From the NCBI RefSeq assembly GCF_916619195.1, contig NZ_CAKAKL010000001.1, positions 930,001 to 994,000 of the forward strand: DNA of 64,000 nucleotides, written 5' to 3'. How positions within the stretch are numbered: the stretch's first letter is position 1; each line of letters begins with the position of its first letter. The position numbers were made by a program, and so were the translations under genes. A model generated the notes under the pieces. It was not told the origin of the DNA. It made no database searches and saw only the letters and a list, made by a program, of their open reading frames with translations. This DNA comes from Inquilinus sp. Marseille-Q2685 (GTDB taxonomy: Bacteria > Pseudomonadota > Alphaproteobacteria > DSM-16000 > Inquilinaceae). This document shows positions 1 through 9,655 of this stretch, one piece after another.

Positions 1-1954
1 CAGCCTGATCACCAGAACCGGATCAGGCGGCTCGGCCGAAGGAGACACCTACGTCTCGATCGAGAACATCGTCGGCGGCGATTTCGCCGACACCCTGACC
101 GGGGACGACGGCGCGAATGTTCTTTCCGGCGGGGATGGCCAGGACATCCTCGAGGGCGGAGCCGGAGCCGACATTCTCGAAGCCGGCGACGGCGGCGGGA
201 TGCTGACCGGCGGAGCCGGGGCCGATTATCTCATCGGCGGCAATGACTACGACACGGCCGTCTACACCGACAGCACGGTGGGGGTGACCGTCAACCTGAC
301 GACCGGGGTCGGCACGACCGGCACGGCCTATGGCGACACCTTCTTCTCGATCGAGAACATCGTCGGCAGCGATCACGATGACAGGCTGACCGGCGGCAAC
401 ACGTACGGCATCCTCTCCGGCGAGAACGGCAACGACATCGTCATCGCCGGTGCCGGCGTCACGAACATCACCGGCGGGGATGGCGACGATACGCTGCGGG
501 GCGGGGCCGCGAACGATACCGTAACCGGCGATGCCGGCGCCGATGCCCTGGCGGGCGGCGCCGGCGATGACAGATTGAGCGGCGGTGCGGGTGCGGATCA
601 TCTCGACGGAGGTACCGGCAGCGATACCATCTCCTATGACGACAGCGCGGTCGGGGTGACCGTCGACCTGACCGGGACCGGGTCGGGCGGCACTGCCGAG
701 GGCGATGCCTATGCTTCGATCGAGACTGTCTTCGGCAGCGATTTCGACGACACGCTGATCGGCGACAGCGGCGCCAACAATCTCGACGGCCGCGACGGCA
801 CCGATCTTCTCATCGGCGGCGCCGGCGCCGATCACTTCACCAACGGAACCGTCAGCTACGTCGACAGCCTCGTTGGCGTGGCTGTCAATCTCGCCACGGG
901 AACCGCTTCGGGCGGCACCGCGGAAGGCGACACCTTCAACAATCAAGACAACTCCTTCAACGCTATTGTCCATGTCGTCGGCAGCAATTTTGCCGATACC
1001 CTGACAGCTGGCGAGGACCGATATTACTCGTTGGGCGGCGGAGCCGGCGATGACGTCCTGATCAGTGGCGAACACGACGGCGAGTGGCTGGATCCTCACG
1101 CCGACCTGTTCGGCGGCGCCGGCAACGATATCATAAAGGCCAATCTGGGCGCCGAACACTTCGACGGCGGCGCAGGCATCGACACCGTCGACTATTCCAT
1201 CGGAAGCGCCCAAACCGGAGGAGCGATCATCGACCTGGAGCGGACCGTATGGGGGCGCTACGGCACCGGCCTCTACGATGGTGACGTCTATTTTTCGGTC
1301 GAGAACGCGATCGGCACCAGCGTCTCGGATAAGCTGTCCGGAACCAGCGGTGTCAACGTCCTGACGGGCGGAAGCGGCAACGACACCCTCATGGGCCGGG
1401 CAGGCGCCGATCGCCTCGACGGCGGAGAGGGCGCCGATACCGCCATCTACGCCGACAGCACCGTCCGCGTGATCGCCAACCTCACGGCCGGCGTCGGATC
1501 GGCCGGCACCGCCACAGGCGACGTCTACACGTCGATCGAGAACCTGACCGGCAGCGGCTTCGCGGACACGCTGGCCGGCAATGACGTCGCCAATGTCCTG
1601 ACCGGCGGAATGGGCCGCGACACGCTGACCGGCGGCGCCGGCGCCGACCGTTTCTTCTATGCCTCCGTGGCCACCAGCCCGGCCTCGGGCCGCGACCTGA
1701 TCACGGATTTCAGCCATGTCCAGGCGGACAGGATCGACCTGTCGACGATCGATGCGAACAGCCGCGTCACCGACAACCAGGCCTTCACCTTCATCGGCAC
1801 CGCCGCCTACACCGATCAGGCCGGGCAGCTTCGCTACACCGTCTCGGGCGAGAAGACGGTGATCGGCGGCGACGTCGATGGCGACGGCGTCTCGGATTTC
1901 CAGATCGAGCTGCAGGGGAAACACTCTCTGGTGGCCGCCGACTTCGTCCTGTGA
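1..1954 (+). CDS. RTX (hemolysin-type) calcium-binding repeat protein, 5' end missing
   Basis: The frame is open from the first bases of the window, so the N-terminus lies upstream. The 650 visible residues are made of GGxGxDxLxGG-type nonapeptide repeats, which in this family bind calcium in a parallel beta-roll outside the cell. They are interrupted by about six copies of a longer module with the pattern DSTVGVTVNLTTG, then a GTAxGDxYxSIEN stretch, then VGSDFDDTLTG. The last 100 residues (DLITDFSHVQADRIDLSTID onward) resemble the C-terminal domain of serralysin-type M10 proteins, which includes the type I secretion signal. No protease motif is visible in this part. No T1SS genes are nearby. 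The function of the whole protein (adhesin, enzyme or S-layer-like) cannot be told without the N-terminus. Confidence 0.9.
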   Translation, partial: SLITRTGSGGSAEGDTYVSIENIVGGDFADTLTGDDGANVLSGGDGQDILEGGAGADILEAGDGGGMLTGGAGADYLIGGNDYDTAVYTDSTVGVTVNLTTGVGTTGTAYGDTFFSIENIVGSDHDDRLTGGNTYGILSGENGNDIVIAGAGVTNITGGDGDDTLRGGAANDTVTGDAGADALAGGAGDDRLSGGAGADHLDGGTGSDTISYDDSAVGVTVDLTGTGSGGTAEGDAYASIETVFGSDFDDTLIGDSGANNLDGRDGTDLLIGGAGADHFTNGTVSYVDSLVGVAVNLATGTASGGTAEGDTFNNQDNSFNAIVHVVGSNFADTLTAGEDRYYSLGGGAGDDVLISGEHDGEWLDPHADLFGGAGNDIIKANLGAEHFDGGAGIDTVDYSIGSAQTGGAIIDLERTVWGRYGTGLYDGDVYFSVENAIGTSVSDKLSGTSGVNVLTGGSGNDTLMGRAGADRLDGGEGADTAIYADSTVRVIANLTAGVGSAGTATGDVYTSIENLTGSGFADTLAGNDVANVLTGGMGRDTLTGGAGADRFFYASVATSPASGRDLITDFSHVQADRIDLSTIDANSRVTDNQAFTFIGTAAYTDQAGQLRYTVSGEKTVIGGDVDGDGVSDFQIELQGKHSLVAADFVL

Positions 1955-2017
1955 ACCGATAGTCCGAGCCGGGTCAGCGAGCGTGCCGGGTGTTGCCGAT
2001 CCGGTTTGATTTCCCTT

Positions 2018-2032
2018 CATCAAATTTTGATG
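2018..2032. promoter_or_regulatory. Candidate LacI-family operator
   Basis: A perfect 15-bp palindrome with a single central base (CATCAAA T TTTGATG) lies 29 bases before the GTG start of the LacI-family gene. Its AT-richness stands out from the surrounding GC-rich DNA. LacI-family regulators often bind such palindromes and repress their own operon, so autoregulation of the sugar ABC operon is likely. The binding itself is inferred. Confidence 0.5.
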
Positions 2033-2061
2033 ATATCCCTTCAATCGAGGGAGGGGCTTCC

Positions 2062-3087
2062 GTGGCCAGGACGACGCTGCAAGACGTCGCACGGGAAGCC
2101 GGCGTCAGCGTCGCGACCGTCGATCGCGTGCTGAACGGACGCGCCGGCATCCATGCGCGCATGGTCGACCGCGTGAAGGCGGCGGTCGAACGGCTGCAAT
2201 ACGAGCCGGACCGGCTGGCCTCGCGCCTGTCGCGGGCGCGCGATTTCCGCTTCACCGCGATCCTGCCGGCCGGCACCAACGACTTCATGGACAATCTGGA
2301 GCGGGAGTTCCGCACCCTCGCCCGCCGCTACGAGGCCGAGCGGGTGGCGATCGACGTGCTGCAGGTCGACGTCTTCGACGGCGACGCCCTGGCCGAGGCG
2401 CTGGAAAGGCTGCCGGCGGGGCTGGACGGCGTCGCCGTGGTGGCGCTGGACCATCCGGCGGTGGCCGAGGCGCTGAACGCCCTGGCCGCCCGCGGCACCC
2501 AGGTCGTGACGCTGGTCTCCGACCTGCCGAGCGCGAAGCGGCGCCACTATGTCGGCCTCGACAACCATGCCGCCGGCCGCACCGCCGCCAGCCTGCTGGG
2601 CCGCTTTCTCGGTTCCCGCCGCGGCAAGGTCGGGCTGATCGCGGGCTCCTTGCAGCTGCGCGACCATATCGAGCGGCAGTTCGGCTTCGAGCAGGTCATC
2701 GCCCGCGAATACCCCCAGCTTGAGGTGCTGCCGCTGCGCGAGGCGCGGGACGATCCCGGCCGGGTCGAGGCCGCCGCCCGCACCCTGCTGGACGAGAACC
2801 CCGACCTGGTCGGCCTCTACAATGTCGGCGGCGGCCAGCAGGGCGTGGTCGCGGCGCTGGAGGCGACCGGCCGCGCCCGCGACGTCGTCTTCATCGGCCA
2901 CGAGCTGACCGAATTCCCCCGCCGCCACCTGATCCGCGGCACCATCGACGCCGTCATCAACCAGGATGCCGGCCACATGGCGCGCAGCAGCATCCGCGTG
3001 CTGCTGGCCCTGCGCGAGGGCGCGCCGATCGTGCCGGACCAGGAGCGGATCCGGATCGACATCTTCATCCGGGACAACATGCCATGA
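2062..3087 (+). CDS. LacI-family transcriptional regulator of the sugar ABC operon
   Basis: The protein has 341 residues. An N-terminal LacI helix-turn-helix (VSVATVDRVLNGR, about residues 14-26) is followed by a periplasmic-binding-protein-like effector domain of the ribose/xylose type. The GTG at 2062 is preferred over the upstream in-frame start at 1990. GTG-2062 has a strong GAGGGG ribosome site and puts the helix-turn-helix at the N-terminus as usual, and the candidate operator would otherwise lie inside the gene. Its stop overlaps the start of the ABC ATPase gene (ATGA), so it is the first gene of the transporter operon. It probably senses the transported sugar. The sugar cannot be read from the sequence. 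Confidence 0.9.
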   Translation: MARTTLQDVAREAGVSVATVDRVLNGRAGIHARMVDRVKAAVERLQYEPDRLASRLSRARDFRFTAILPAGTNDFMDNLEREFRTLARRYEAERVAIDVLQVDVFDGDALAEALERLPAGLDGVAVVALDHPAVAEALNALAARGTQVVTLVSDLPSAKRRHYVGLDNHAAGRTAASLLGRFLGSRRGKVGLIAGSLQLRDHIERQFGFEQVIAREYPQLEVLPLREARDDPGRVEAAARTLLDENPDLVGLYNVGGGQQGVVAALEATGRARDVVFIGHELTEFPRRHLIRGTIDAVINQDAGHMARSSIRVLLALREGAPIVPDQERIRIDIFIRDNMP

Positions 3088-4631
3088 CCGCCGCCCCCTC
3101 CCCTGCGACGTCCGGGCCGGTGCTGTCCGTCCAGGGCCTCCGCAAGACCTTCGGCACCGTGGCCGTGCTGCAGGAGGTCGGCTTCGACCTGCAGCCGGGC
3201 GAGGTCCACGCCGTGATCGGCGAGAACGGCGCCGGCAAGTCGACGCTGATGAAGATCCTGGCCGGCCATCTGGCGCCGACCGCCGGCGCCATCAGCATGA
3301 ACGGCGCGCCGATCCGCTTCGCCGGCCCGGTCGACGCCGAGCGGCACGGCATCGTGCTGGTGCATCAGGAGATCCTGCTGGCGCCGCACCTGACCGTCGC
3401 CGAGAACCTGTTCCTGGGCCGCGAGCTGCGGCGCGGACTGGCGGTCGACGACCGCGCCATGAACGCCCGCGCGGCCGAAGCGGTGCGGTCGCTGGGGGCG
3501 GAGATCGACCCGGCAGCCATCGTCGCCCAGCTGTCGATCGCCCAGCGCCAGCTGGTGCAGATCGCCCGGGCGCTCCTGGTGCCGCACAGCGTGGTGATCT
3601 TCGACGAGCCGACGGCGTCGCTGACGACGCACGAGACCGACGCGCTGCTCCAGGTCATCCACGACATCCGCGCCAAAGGCGTGGGCGTGCTCTACGTCTC
3701 GCACCGTCTGCCGGAGGTGAAGGCGATCGCCGACCGGGTCACGGTGCTGCGCGACGGAAGGCTGGTCGGCACCCGGCCCGCCGCGGGGCTGGAGCCGCTC
3801 GACATGGCTCGGATGATGGTCGGCCGCGACATGGCCAATCTCTACCCGCCGCGCACCGACGCGCCCGCCGGCGATCCGGTGCTGGAGGTCCGGGGCATGA
3901 CCGTGCCGCGCCATGCCGAGGATGCGTCCTTCACCCTGCGGCGCGGCGAGATCCTGGGCTTCGCCGGGCTGGTCGGCGCCGGCCGGACCGAGTTGCTGGA
4001 GGGCGTGCTGGGGCTGCGCACGGCCCATGGCGAGGTCCGGCGCGACGGCCGGCCGGTGCGCTTCGCCACGGTGCGCGACAGCATGGCGGCCGGCATCGTC
4101 TATCTCAGCGAGGACCGCAAGGGCAAAGGCCTGCTGCTGGCCCAGGACCTGCGCATCAACCTGACCCTGGCGGCGCTGAAGCGCTTCCCCCGCGGGCCGG
4201 TGATCGACACGGCGAAGGAGTGGGCCGAGTTGGACCGGGCCATCGCCGACTTCGACGTGCGCACCCGCCGGAAGGACCTGCTGGCCGGGCAGCTGTCCGG
4301 CGGCAACCAGCAGAAGCTGCTGCTCGGCAAGATGATGCTGCTGGAGCCGGAGATCGTGGTGATCGACGAGCCCACGCGGGGCATCGACATCGGCACCAAG
4401 CAGCAGATCTACCGCTTTGTCGCCGAGCTGGCGACCCAGGGCAAGTCGGTGATCGTGATCTCCTCGGAGATGCAGGAGCTGATCGGCCTGTGCCACCGCA
4501 TCCTGGTGATGCGGTCCGGCCGCATCGTCGGCGAGGTCGCAGGCGAGGCGATGACCGAAGACGAGATCGTGACTTACGCCACCGGCGTGAAAACCATGGA
4601 ACCGGCGCCAGCGCCGATGGGACAGGCATGA
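3084..4631 (+). CDS. Sugar ABC transporter, tandem ATP-binding protein (RbsA/XylG type)
   Basis: At 515 residues this has the normal length of the double-ATPase subunits of CUT2 monosaccharide importers. The first domain has Walker A GENGAGKS (about residues 47-54), the signature-like LSIAQRQLVQIARALL and Walker B VVIFDEPTAS. The second domain has a degenerate P-loop (GLVGAGRTELL), typical for the family, a clear LSGGNQQKLLLGK signature and VVIDEPTRGID. It energises import through the permease encoded next. Both ends overlap neighbours by four bases (ATGA), which suggests translational coupling. Confidence 0.95.
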   Translation: MTAAPSPATSGPVLSVQGLRKTFGTVAVLQEVGFDLQPGEVHAVIGENGAGKSTLMKILAGHLAPTAGAISMNGAPIRFAGPVDAERHGIVLVHQEILLAPHLTVAENLFLGRELRRGLAVDDRAMNARAAEAVRSLGAEIDPAAIVAQLSIAQRQLVQIARALLVPHSVVIFDEPTASLTTHETDALLQVIHDIRAKGVGVLYVSHRLPEVKAIADRVTVLRDGRLVGTRPAAGLEPLDMARMMVGRDMANLYPPRTDAPAGDPVLEVRGMTVPRHAEDASFTLRRGEILGFAGLVGAGRTELLEGVLGLRTAHGEVRRDGRPVRFATVRDSMAAGIVYLSEDRKGKGLLLAQDLRINLTLAALKRFPRGPVIDTAKEWAELDRAIADFDVRTRRKDLLAGQLSGGNQQKLLLGKMMLLEPEIVVIDEPTRGIDIGTKQQIYRFVAELATQGKSVIVISSEMQELIGLCHRILVMRSGRIVGEVAGEAMTEDEIVTYATGVKTMEPAPAPMGQA

Positions 4632-5632
4632 GCACCACCACCTCCACGACATCCGCCGGACGGGGCTTCAAGTTCGACATCCGCACTGCTGCGCCCTTCT
4701 TCGCGCTGGCCGTGCTGATCGTCGTCGGCGCCCTGCTGAACCCGAACTTCCTCAGCGCCGACAACCTGCTGAACGTCGCCACGCGCAGCGCCTTCATCGC
4801 CATCATCGCGGTCGGCGCCACCTTCGTGATCACGGCGGGCGGGCTCGACCTGTCGGTCGGGTCGATGTCGGGCTTCGTCGCCGGCGCCATGATCCTCTTG
4901 ATGAACGCGGCGCCGCTGGGCGACGGGGTCAGCCTGATCGCGCTGGCCATGGCGTCCGCGATCATGCTCGGCGCGCTGTGCGGCCTGGGCAACGGGCTGA
5001 TCACCACGGTCGGGCGGATCGAGCCCTTCATCGTCACCCTCGGCACCATGGGCATCTTCCGCGGCCTCTTGATCTGGCTGGCCGAGGGCGGCTCGATCGC
5101 GATGAAGGCGTCGGACCTGCGGGCGCTGTACCGCCCGGTCTATTTCGGCACCGTGTTCGGCGTGCCCGTGCCGATCCTGGTGATCCTGGCGGTCGGCGCG
5201 CTCGGCGCCTTCGTGCTGTACCGCACCGCCTTCGGCCGCCATGTCCGCGCCGTCGGGTCGAACGAGGATGTCGCCCGCTATTCCGGCATCGCCGTCGACC
5301 GGATCCGCACCCTGACCTACGTCATCCAGGGCGTCTGCGTCGCCGTGGCGGTGCTGGTCTATGTGCCGCGGCTCGGCTCCGCCACCTCGACCACCGGGCT
5401 GTTGTGGGAGCTGCAGGCGATCACCGCCGTGGTGGTCGGCGGCACCGCGCTGCGCGGCGGCGTCGGCCGGATCTGGGGCACGATCTGCGGTGCCCTGATC
5501 CTCGAGGTCGTCGGCAACATCATGACCCTGTCCAACCTGGTCAGCGAATACCTGATCGGCGCGGTGCAGGGCGCCATCATCATCATCGCCATGCTGGTGC
5601 AGCGGTCGCTGCTGCGCCGGCCGGGCACGTAA
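4628..5632 (+). CDS. Sugar ABC transporter permease (RbsC type)
   Basis: This is a 334-residue very hydrophobic protein with about 8-10 membrane helices and the CUT2 permease features ITAGGLDLSVGSMSGF and GRHVRAVGSNEDVARYSGI. It forms the membrane channel of the importer as a homodimer. The ATG at 4628 overlaps the stop of the ATPase gene. The open frame runs further upstream, but there it is only the shadow of the ATPase gene. Confidence 0.95.
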   Translation: MSTTTSTTSAGRGFKFDIRTAAPFFALAVLIVVGALLNPNFLSADNLLNVATRSAFIAIIAVGATFVITAGGLDLSVGSMSGFVAGAMILLMNAAPLGDGVSLIALAMASAIMLGALCGLGNGLITTVGRIEPFIVTLGTMGIFRGLLIWLAEGGSIAMKASDLRALYRPVYFGTVFGVPVPILVILAVGALGAFVLYRTAFGRHVRAVGSNEDVARYSGIAVDRIRTLTYVIQGVCVAVAVLVYVPRLGSATSTTGLLWELQAITAVVVGGTALRGGVGRIWGTICGALILEVVGNIMTLSNLVSEYLIGAVQGAIIIIAMLVQRSLLRRPGT

Positions 5633-5683
5633 GCGGGGCAGAGCCGCCCGTCCGCAAGGGGCTCGATTCCAGGGGAGGAATTC

Positions 5684-6622
5684 ATGCATCTCAAATTGAT
5701 TGGCCTGGCCGCCGCGGCCCTGTTGGCCTTCGGCGCCGCCCAGGCGCAGGAGAACAAGACCATCGCCGTGTCGATCCCGGCCGCCGACCACGGCTGGACC
5801 GGCGGTGTCGTCTATCATGCGCAGGAGCAGGCGAAGGCGCTTGAGGCCCGCTATCCGGGGCTGAAGGTGATCGTCAAGACCTCGCCGGACGGCGCCTCCC
5901 AGGCCAATGCACTGGAGGACCTGACCACCCAGGGCATCAACGCGCTGGTGGCGCTGCCGCACAACTCCGACGAGCTGACCGACCCGATCCGCCAGGTGAA
6001 GGACAAGGGCGTCTTCGTCACCGTGGTCGACCGGGCGCTGAGCGACCAGTCGATCCAGGACCTCTACGTCGCCGGCAACAATCCGGAGCTCGGCCGCGTC
6101 GCCGGCAAGTACATCAAGGACACGCTGGGCACCGGCGACGTCGTGGTCATCCGCGGCCTGCCGATCGTGATCGACGAGGAGCGGATCAAGGGCTTCGACG
6201 AGGCGATCGCCGGCAGCGGCATCAAGGTGCTGGACAAGCAGTTCGGCAACTGGAGCCGCGACGACGCCTTCAAGGTGATGCAGGACTACCTGGCCAAGTA
6301 CCCGAAGATCGACGCGGTGTGGTGCCAGGACGACGACATGGCCGTGGGCGTGCTGGGGGCGATCCAGCAGGCCACCCGCACCGACATCAAGTTCGTGGTC
6401 GGCGGCGCCGGCATGAAGGACATGGTCAAGCGGGTGATGGACGGCGACAAGATGACCCCCGTCGACGTGCTGTCCCCGCCGGCGATGGTCGCCGTTGCCA
6501 TGGATCTGACCGCCGCCAACCTCTACGACCATCTGCCGGTCCGCGGCCGCTACATCCTGGACGCCACGCTGGTGACCAAGGAGAACGCCAAGGAGTTCTA
6601 CTACCCGGACTCGCCGTTCTGA
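5684..6622 (+). CDS. Sugar ABC transporter periplasmic substrate-binding protein
   Basis: The protein has 312 residues and a Sec signal peptide ([20 protein letters not shown], probable cleavage after AQA). A periplasmic binding protein type 1 fold of the ribose/galactose-binding family follows ([20 protein letters not shown] near the mature N-terminus, [13 protein letters not shown] in the C-terminal lobe). It lies 51 bases after the permease gene and has a GGGAGGAA ribosome site. This gene order, regulator-ATPase-permease-binding protein, puts the binding protein last. The substrate is unknown. Confidence 0.93.
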   Translation: MHLKLIGLAAAALLAFGAAQAQENKTIAVSIPAADHGWTGGVVYHAQEQAKALEARYPGLKVIVKTSPDGASQANALEDLTTQGINALVALPHNSDELTDPIRQVKDKGVFVTVVDRALSDQSIQDLYVAGNNPELGRVAGKYIKDTLGTGDVVVIRGLPIVIDEERIKGFDEAIAGSGIKVLDKQFGNWSRDDAFKVMQDYLAKYPKIDAVWCQDDDMAVGVLGAIQQATRTDIKFVVGGAGMKDMVKRVMDGDKMTPVDVLSPPAMVAVAMDLTAANLYDHLPVRGRYILDATLVTKENAKEFYYPDSPF

Positions 6623-6642
6623 GGCTGTCCCCTGCCCCTGTT

Positions 6643-6718
6643 GTCATGCCCGGGCTTGACCCGGGCATCCAGAGAGCGTCGACATCTTCTGGATTGCCGG
6701 GTCAAGCCCGGTAATGGC
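6643..6718. repeat. Palindromic intergenic repeat, CCGGGCTTGACCCGG family
   Basis: Two inverted arms, each containing a CCGGG-CTTGA-CCCGG core and a CCAGA/TCTGG tip, face each other downstream of the binding-protein gene. A second copy of the same family is at 43938-44028. In RNA each would form a long hairpin. This resembles the REP/BIME class of extragenic repeats. Confidence 0.75.
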
Positions 6719-6740
6719 AGGGTGGAGTGATCAAGACAGA

Positions 6741-6770
6741 AACCCCGGCCCGAGGCCGGGGTTTTCCTTT
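6741..6770. terminator. Bidirectional intrinsic terminator between the ABC operon and serA
   Basis: An 8-bp perfect stem (CCCCGGCC/GGCCGGGG, loop CGA) is followed on the plus strand by TTTTCCTTT. On the minus strand it has a shorter T run. It sits between the convergent ABC operon and serA. Confidence 0.8.
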
Positions 6771-8347
6771 CAGAAGTTCAGCGCCTTGGCCTGGACCACG
6801 CTGGGCAGGCCCAGCACGGTCTTGACGATCTCCTCCGGCACCGGGCTGTCGACCGAGACCAGGGCCAGCGCGCTGCCGCCCTCCGGCCGGCGGCCGAGGT
6901 TGAAGTTGGCGATGTTGATCTTGGCGTCGCCCAGCACCGTGCCGAGGCGGCCGATGAAGCCCGGCTTGTCCTCGTTGCGCACGAACAGCATGTTGCGCGC
7001 CACCTCGGCCTCCAGCGCGATGCCCTCGACCTCGACGATCCGCGGCTTGGTGCCGGCGAAGAGCGAGCCGGCGACGGTCCGGGTCTGCCGCTCCGTCGTT
7101 ACCGTCAGCCGCACCAGCGTGTGGTAGTCCTCGCAGGTCTCGCGCTTGGTCTCGCTGACGTCGATGTCGTATTCGCGCGCCACCACCGGCGCCGACACCA
7201 TGTTCACGCTGTCCAGCAGCGGCCGCAGCAGCCCGGCCAGGATCACGCTGGTGATCGGCTTGGTGTTGAGCTGGGCGACGTCGCCTTCATAGGTGATATT
7301 GACCGCCTTCAGCCGGGTCTCGGTGATCTGCCCGGCGAAGCTGCCGAGCTGCTCGACCAGGGCGAGATACGGCTTCAGCTTCGGCGCCTCCTCCGCCGTC
7401 ACCGACGGCATGTTCAGCGCGTTGGTCACGGCGCCGGAGAGCAGGAAATCCGAGATCTGCTCGGCCACCTGCAGGGCGACATTCTCCTGCGCCTCGGTGG
7501 TGGCGGCGCCGAGATGCGGGGTGCAGACCACGTTCGGCAGGCCGAAGAAGGCGCTCTCCTTCGCCGGCTCGACCGCGAAGACGTCGAGCGCGGCGCCGGC
7601 GACATGACCGGACTTCAGCGCCGCCAGCAAATCCTCCTCGACGATCAGCCCGCCGCGGGCGCAGTTGATGATGCGCACGCCCGGCTTCATCTTCTGGATC
7701 GCCGCAGCGTCGATGATGTTGCGGGTCTGGTCGGTCAGCGGCGTGTGCAGGCTGATGAAGTCGGCGCGCTGGAACAGCCCGTCGAGCTCGACCTTCTCCA
7801 CGCCCAGGTCCAGCGCCCGCTCCGGCGACAGGAACGGATCGTAGGCGATCACCTTCATCTTCAGCCCGATGGCGCGGTCGGCGACGATCGAGCCGATATT
7901 GCCGCAGCCGATCAGGCCCAGCGTCTTGCCGAACAGCTCGACGCCCATGAAGCGGGATTTCTCCCACTTTCCGGCATGGGTCGAGGCGTTGGCGTCCGGC
8001 AGCTGCCGGGCCAGCGCGAACATCATGGCGATGGCGTGCTCGGCGGTGGTGATGGAGTTGCCGAAGGGCGTGTTCATCACCACCACGCCGCGCTGGGTGG
8101 CGGCCGGGACATCGACATTGTCGACGCCGATACCGGCGCGGCCGACGACCTTGAGGTTGGTCGCGGCGGCCAGCACCTCCTTGGTCACCTTGGTGGCCGA
8201 GCGGATGGCGAGGCCGTCATACTGGCCGATGATCGCGCGCAGCTCCTCGGGCTTCAGGTCGGTCTTGACGTCGACCTCGACGCCGCGGTCGCGGAAGATG
8301 GCGACGGCGGCCGGGGACAGGCTGTCGGAAATGAGAACCTTGGGCAT
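6770..8347 (-). CDS. serA: D-3-phosphoglycerate dehydrogenase, long form
   Basis: This enzyme oxidises 3-phosphoglycerate to 3-phosphohydroxypyruvate with NAD, the first step of serine synthesis. At 525 residues it is the long type: substrate domain, NAD-binding domain (LGLIGCGNIGSIVADRA, about residues 144-160), intervening domain and a C-terminal ACT domain (about 450-525). The ACT domain often mediates serine feedback. The catalytic HLGAATTEAQ segment and the DVFAVEPA loop are present. serC is transcribed just upstream on the same strand, 122 bases away, with a palindromic repeat in the gap, so the two probably form one serine operon. Confidence 0.97.
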   Translation of the reverse strand: MPKVLISDSLSPAAVAIFRDRGVEVDVKTDLKPEELRAIIGQYDGLAIRSATKVTKEVLAAATNLKVVGRAGIGVDNVDVPAATQRGVVVMNTPFGNSITTAEHAIAMMFALARQLPDANASTHAGKWEKSRFMGVELFGKTLGLIGCGNIGSIVADRAIGLKMKVIAYDPFLSPERALDLGVEKVELDGLFQRADFISLHTPLTDQTRNIIDAAAIQKMKPGVRIINCARGGLIVEEDLLAALKSGHVAGAALDVFAVEPAKESAFFGLPNVVCTPHLGAATTEAQENVALQVAEQISDFLLSGAVTNALNMPSVTAEEAPKLKPYLALVEQLGSFAGQITETRLKAVNITYEGDVAQLNTKPITSVILAGLLRPLLDSVNMVSAPVVAREYDIDVSETKRETCEDYHTLVRLTVTTERQTRTVAGSLFAGTKPRIVEVEGIALEAEVARNMLFVRNEDKPGFIGRLGTVLGDAKINIANFNLGRRPEGGSALALVSVDSPVPEEIVKTVLGLPSVVQAKALNF

Positions 8348-8370
8348 CGGTGTGCTCCATGAATTCGGCC

Positions 8371-8450
8371 GTCATCGCGAGCCCCGAAGGGGCGTGGCGA
8401 TCCAGGGCGGCTCGTGCGGCCCTGGATCGCTTCGCTGCGCTCGCGATGAC
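8371..8450. repeat. Palindromic repeat (GTCATCGCGAGC...GCTCGCGATGAC) between serC and serA
   Basis: The terminal inverted repeats are GTCATCGCGAGC and GCTCGCGATGAC. The inner GATCCAGGG/CCCTGGATC pair gives a second stem. This type of element is common between genes in alphaproteobacteria. It differs from the two other repeat families in the window. Lying inside the serC-serA transcript, it may shape mRNA stability. Confidence 0.75.
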
Positions 8451-8469
8451 GAAAAAACGGGAGAAGGAA

Positions 8470-9654
8470 TCAGGCGGCCAGCTTCAGCTCGGCCCGGGCG
8501 CGGTCGAAGGCCCAGTCCAGCCAGGGCAGCAGCGCCTCGAGATCGGCGGTGTCGATCGTGGCGCCGCCCCAGATGCGCAGGCCCGGGGGCGCGTCGCGAT
8601 AGCCGTTGATGTCGAAGGCGACGCCCTCCTTCTCCAGCAGCGAGGCGATCTTCTTCGGCACCGCGGCCTGCGCGTCGGCGTCCAGCGCCGTGACCGCGGG
8701 ATCGACGATCTTCAGGCAGATCGAGGTGCAGGACCGGACCGCCGGATCCGCGGCCAGGAAGTCGACCCACGGCGTGCGCGCGACCCAGGCGGCGACGGCG
8801 GCGAGGTTGGCCTCCGACCGCTCGATCAGCTTGTCCAGGCCGCCGATCTCCTCGGCCCAGGCGAGACCGTCGATCGCGTCCTCGACGCACAGCATCGACG
8901 GGGTGTTGATGGTCTCGCCCTTGAACGGGCCCTCGGCCAGCTTGCCCTTGGAGGTCAGGCGGAACACCTTCGGCAGCGGCCAGGCCGGGGTGTAGGATTC
9001 CAGCCGCTCCACCGCGCGGGGCGACAGGGCCAGCATGCCGTGCGCGCCCTCCCCGCCCAGCACCTTCTGCCAGGACCAGGTGACGACGTCGAGCTTGTCC
9101 CAGGGCAGGTCCATGGCGAAGGCGGCCGAGGTGGCGTCGCAGATCACCAGGCCCTGGCGACCGGCCGGGATGGCGTCGCCGCTCGGCATGCGGACGCCGG
9201 AGGTCGTGCCGTTCCAGGTCAGGACCACGTCGCGGTCGAAATCGACCTGCGCCAGGTCCGGCAGCTCGCCATAGGGCGCCTTGAAGGTGCGGACGTCCGG
9301 CAGCTTCAGCTGCTTGACGACGTCGGTGACCCAGCCCTCGCCGAAGCTTTCCCACGCCAGCAGGTCGACGCCGCGGGCGCCGAGCAGGGTCCACAGCGCC
9401 ATCTCGACGGCGCCGGTGTCCGATCCCGGCACGATGGCCAGGCGCCAGCCGGCGGGCATGCGCAGCACGCGCTTCGACCGCTCGATCACGTCGGCCAGCC
9501 TGGCCTTGCCGATGCCGGCGCGATGCGACCGGCCGAGGGCAGCGTTCTGCAGCGCCTCGAGCGACCAGCCGGGACGCTTGGCACAGGGACCGGAGGAGAA
9601 ATTGGGGTTGCGCGGACGGAGTCCGGGCGTAGGGGCGAGCGCACTCGCAGTCAT
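8470..9654 (-). CDS. serC: Phosphoserine aminotransferase
   Basis: This PLP enzyme converts phosphohydroxypyruvate and glutamate to phosphoserine and 2-oxoglutarate, the second step of serine synthesis. It has 394 residues, the length of the alphaproteobacterial/archaeal SerC subgroup. [14 protein letters not shown] lies near the N-terminus and the PLP lysine is in [12 protein letters not shown]. The ATG at 9654 is chosen because GGAAGG lies directly upstream and because family members begin near this point. The longer in-frame extension to 9747 would run through the leader RNA structure. Confidence 0.95.
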   Translation of the reverse strand: MTASALAPTPGLRPRNPNFSSGPCAKRPGWSLEALQNAALGRSHRAGIGKARLADVIERSKRVLRMPAGWRLAIVPGSDTGAVEMALWTLLGARGVDLLAWESFGEGWVTDVVKQLKLPDVRTFKAPYGELPDLAQVDFDRDVVLTWNGTTSGVRMPSGDAIPAGRQGLVICDATSAAFAMDLPWDKLDVVTWSWQKVLGGEGAHGMLALSPRAVERLESYTPAWPLPKVFRLTSKGKLAEGPFKGETINTPSMLCVEDAIDGLAWAEEIGGLDKLIERSEANLAAVAAWVARTPWVDFLAADPAVRSCTSICLKIVDPAVTALDADAQAAVPKKIASLLEKEGVAFDINGYRDAPPGLRIWGGATIDTADLEALLPWLDWAFDRARAELKLAA

Positions 9655-9655
9655 G

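Noticed and set aside
23-2092. 689-residue open frame on the minus strand opposite the RTX gene
   Set aside because: It is an antisense shadow of the repetitive GC-rich RTX frame. Its protein is a monotonous Val/Ala/Gly/Asp pattern with no domain.
2817-4652. 611-residue minus-strand frame opposite the ABC ATPase
   Set aside because: It has a His/Gln/Arg-rich composition typical of antisense to GC-rich coding DNA. The plus strand has a fully recognised protein.
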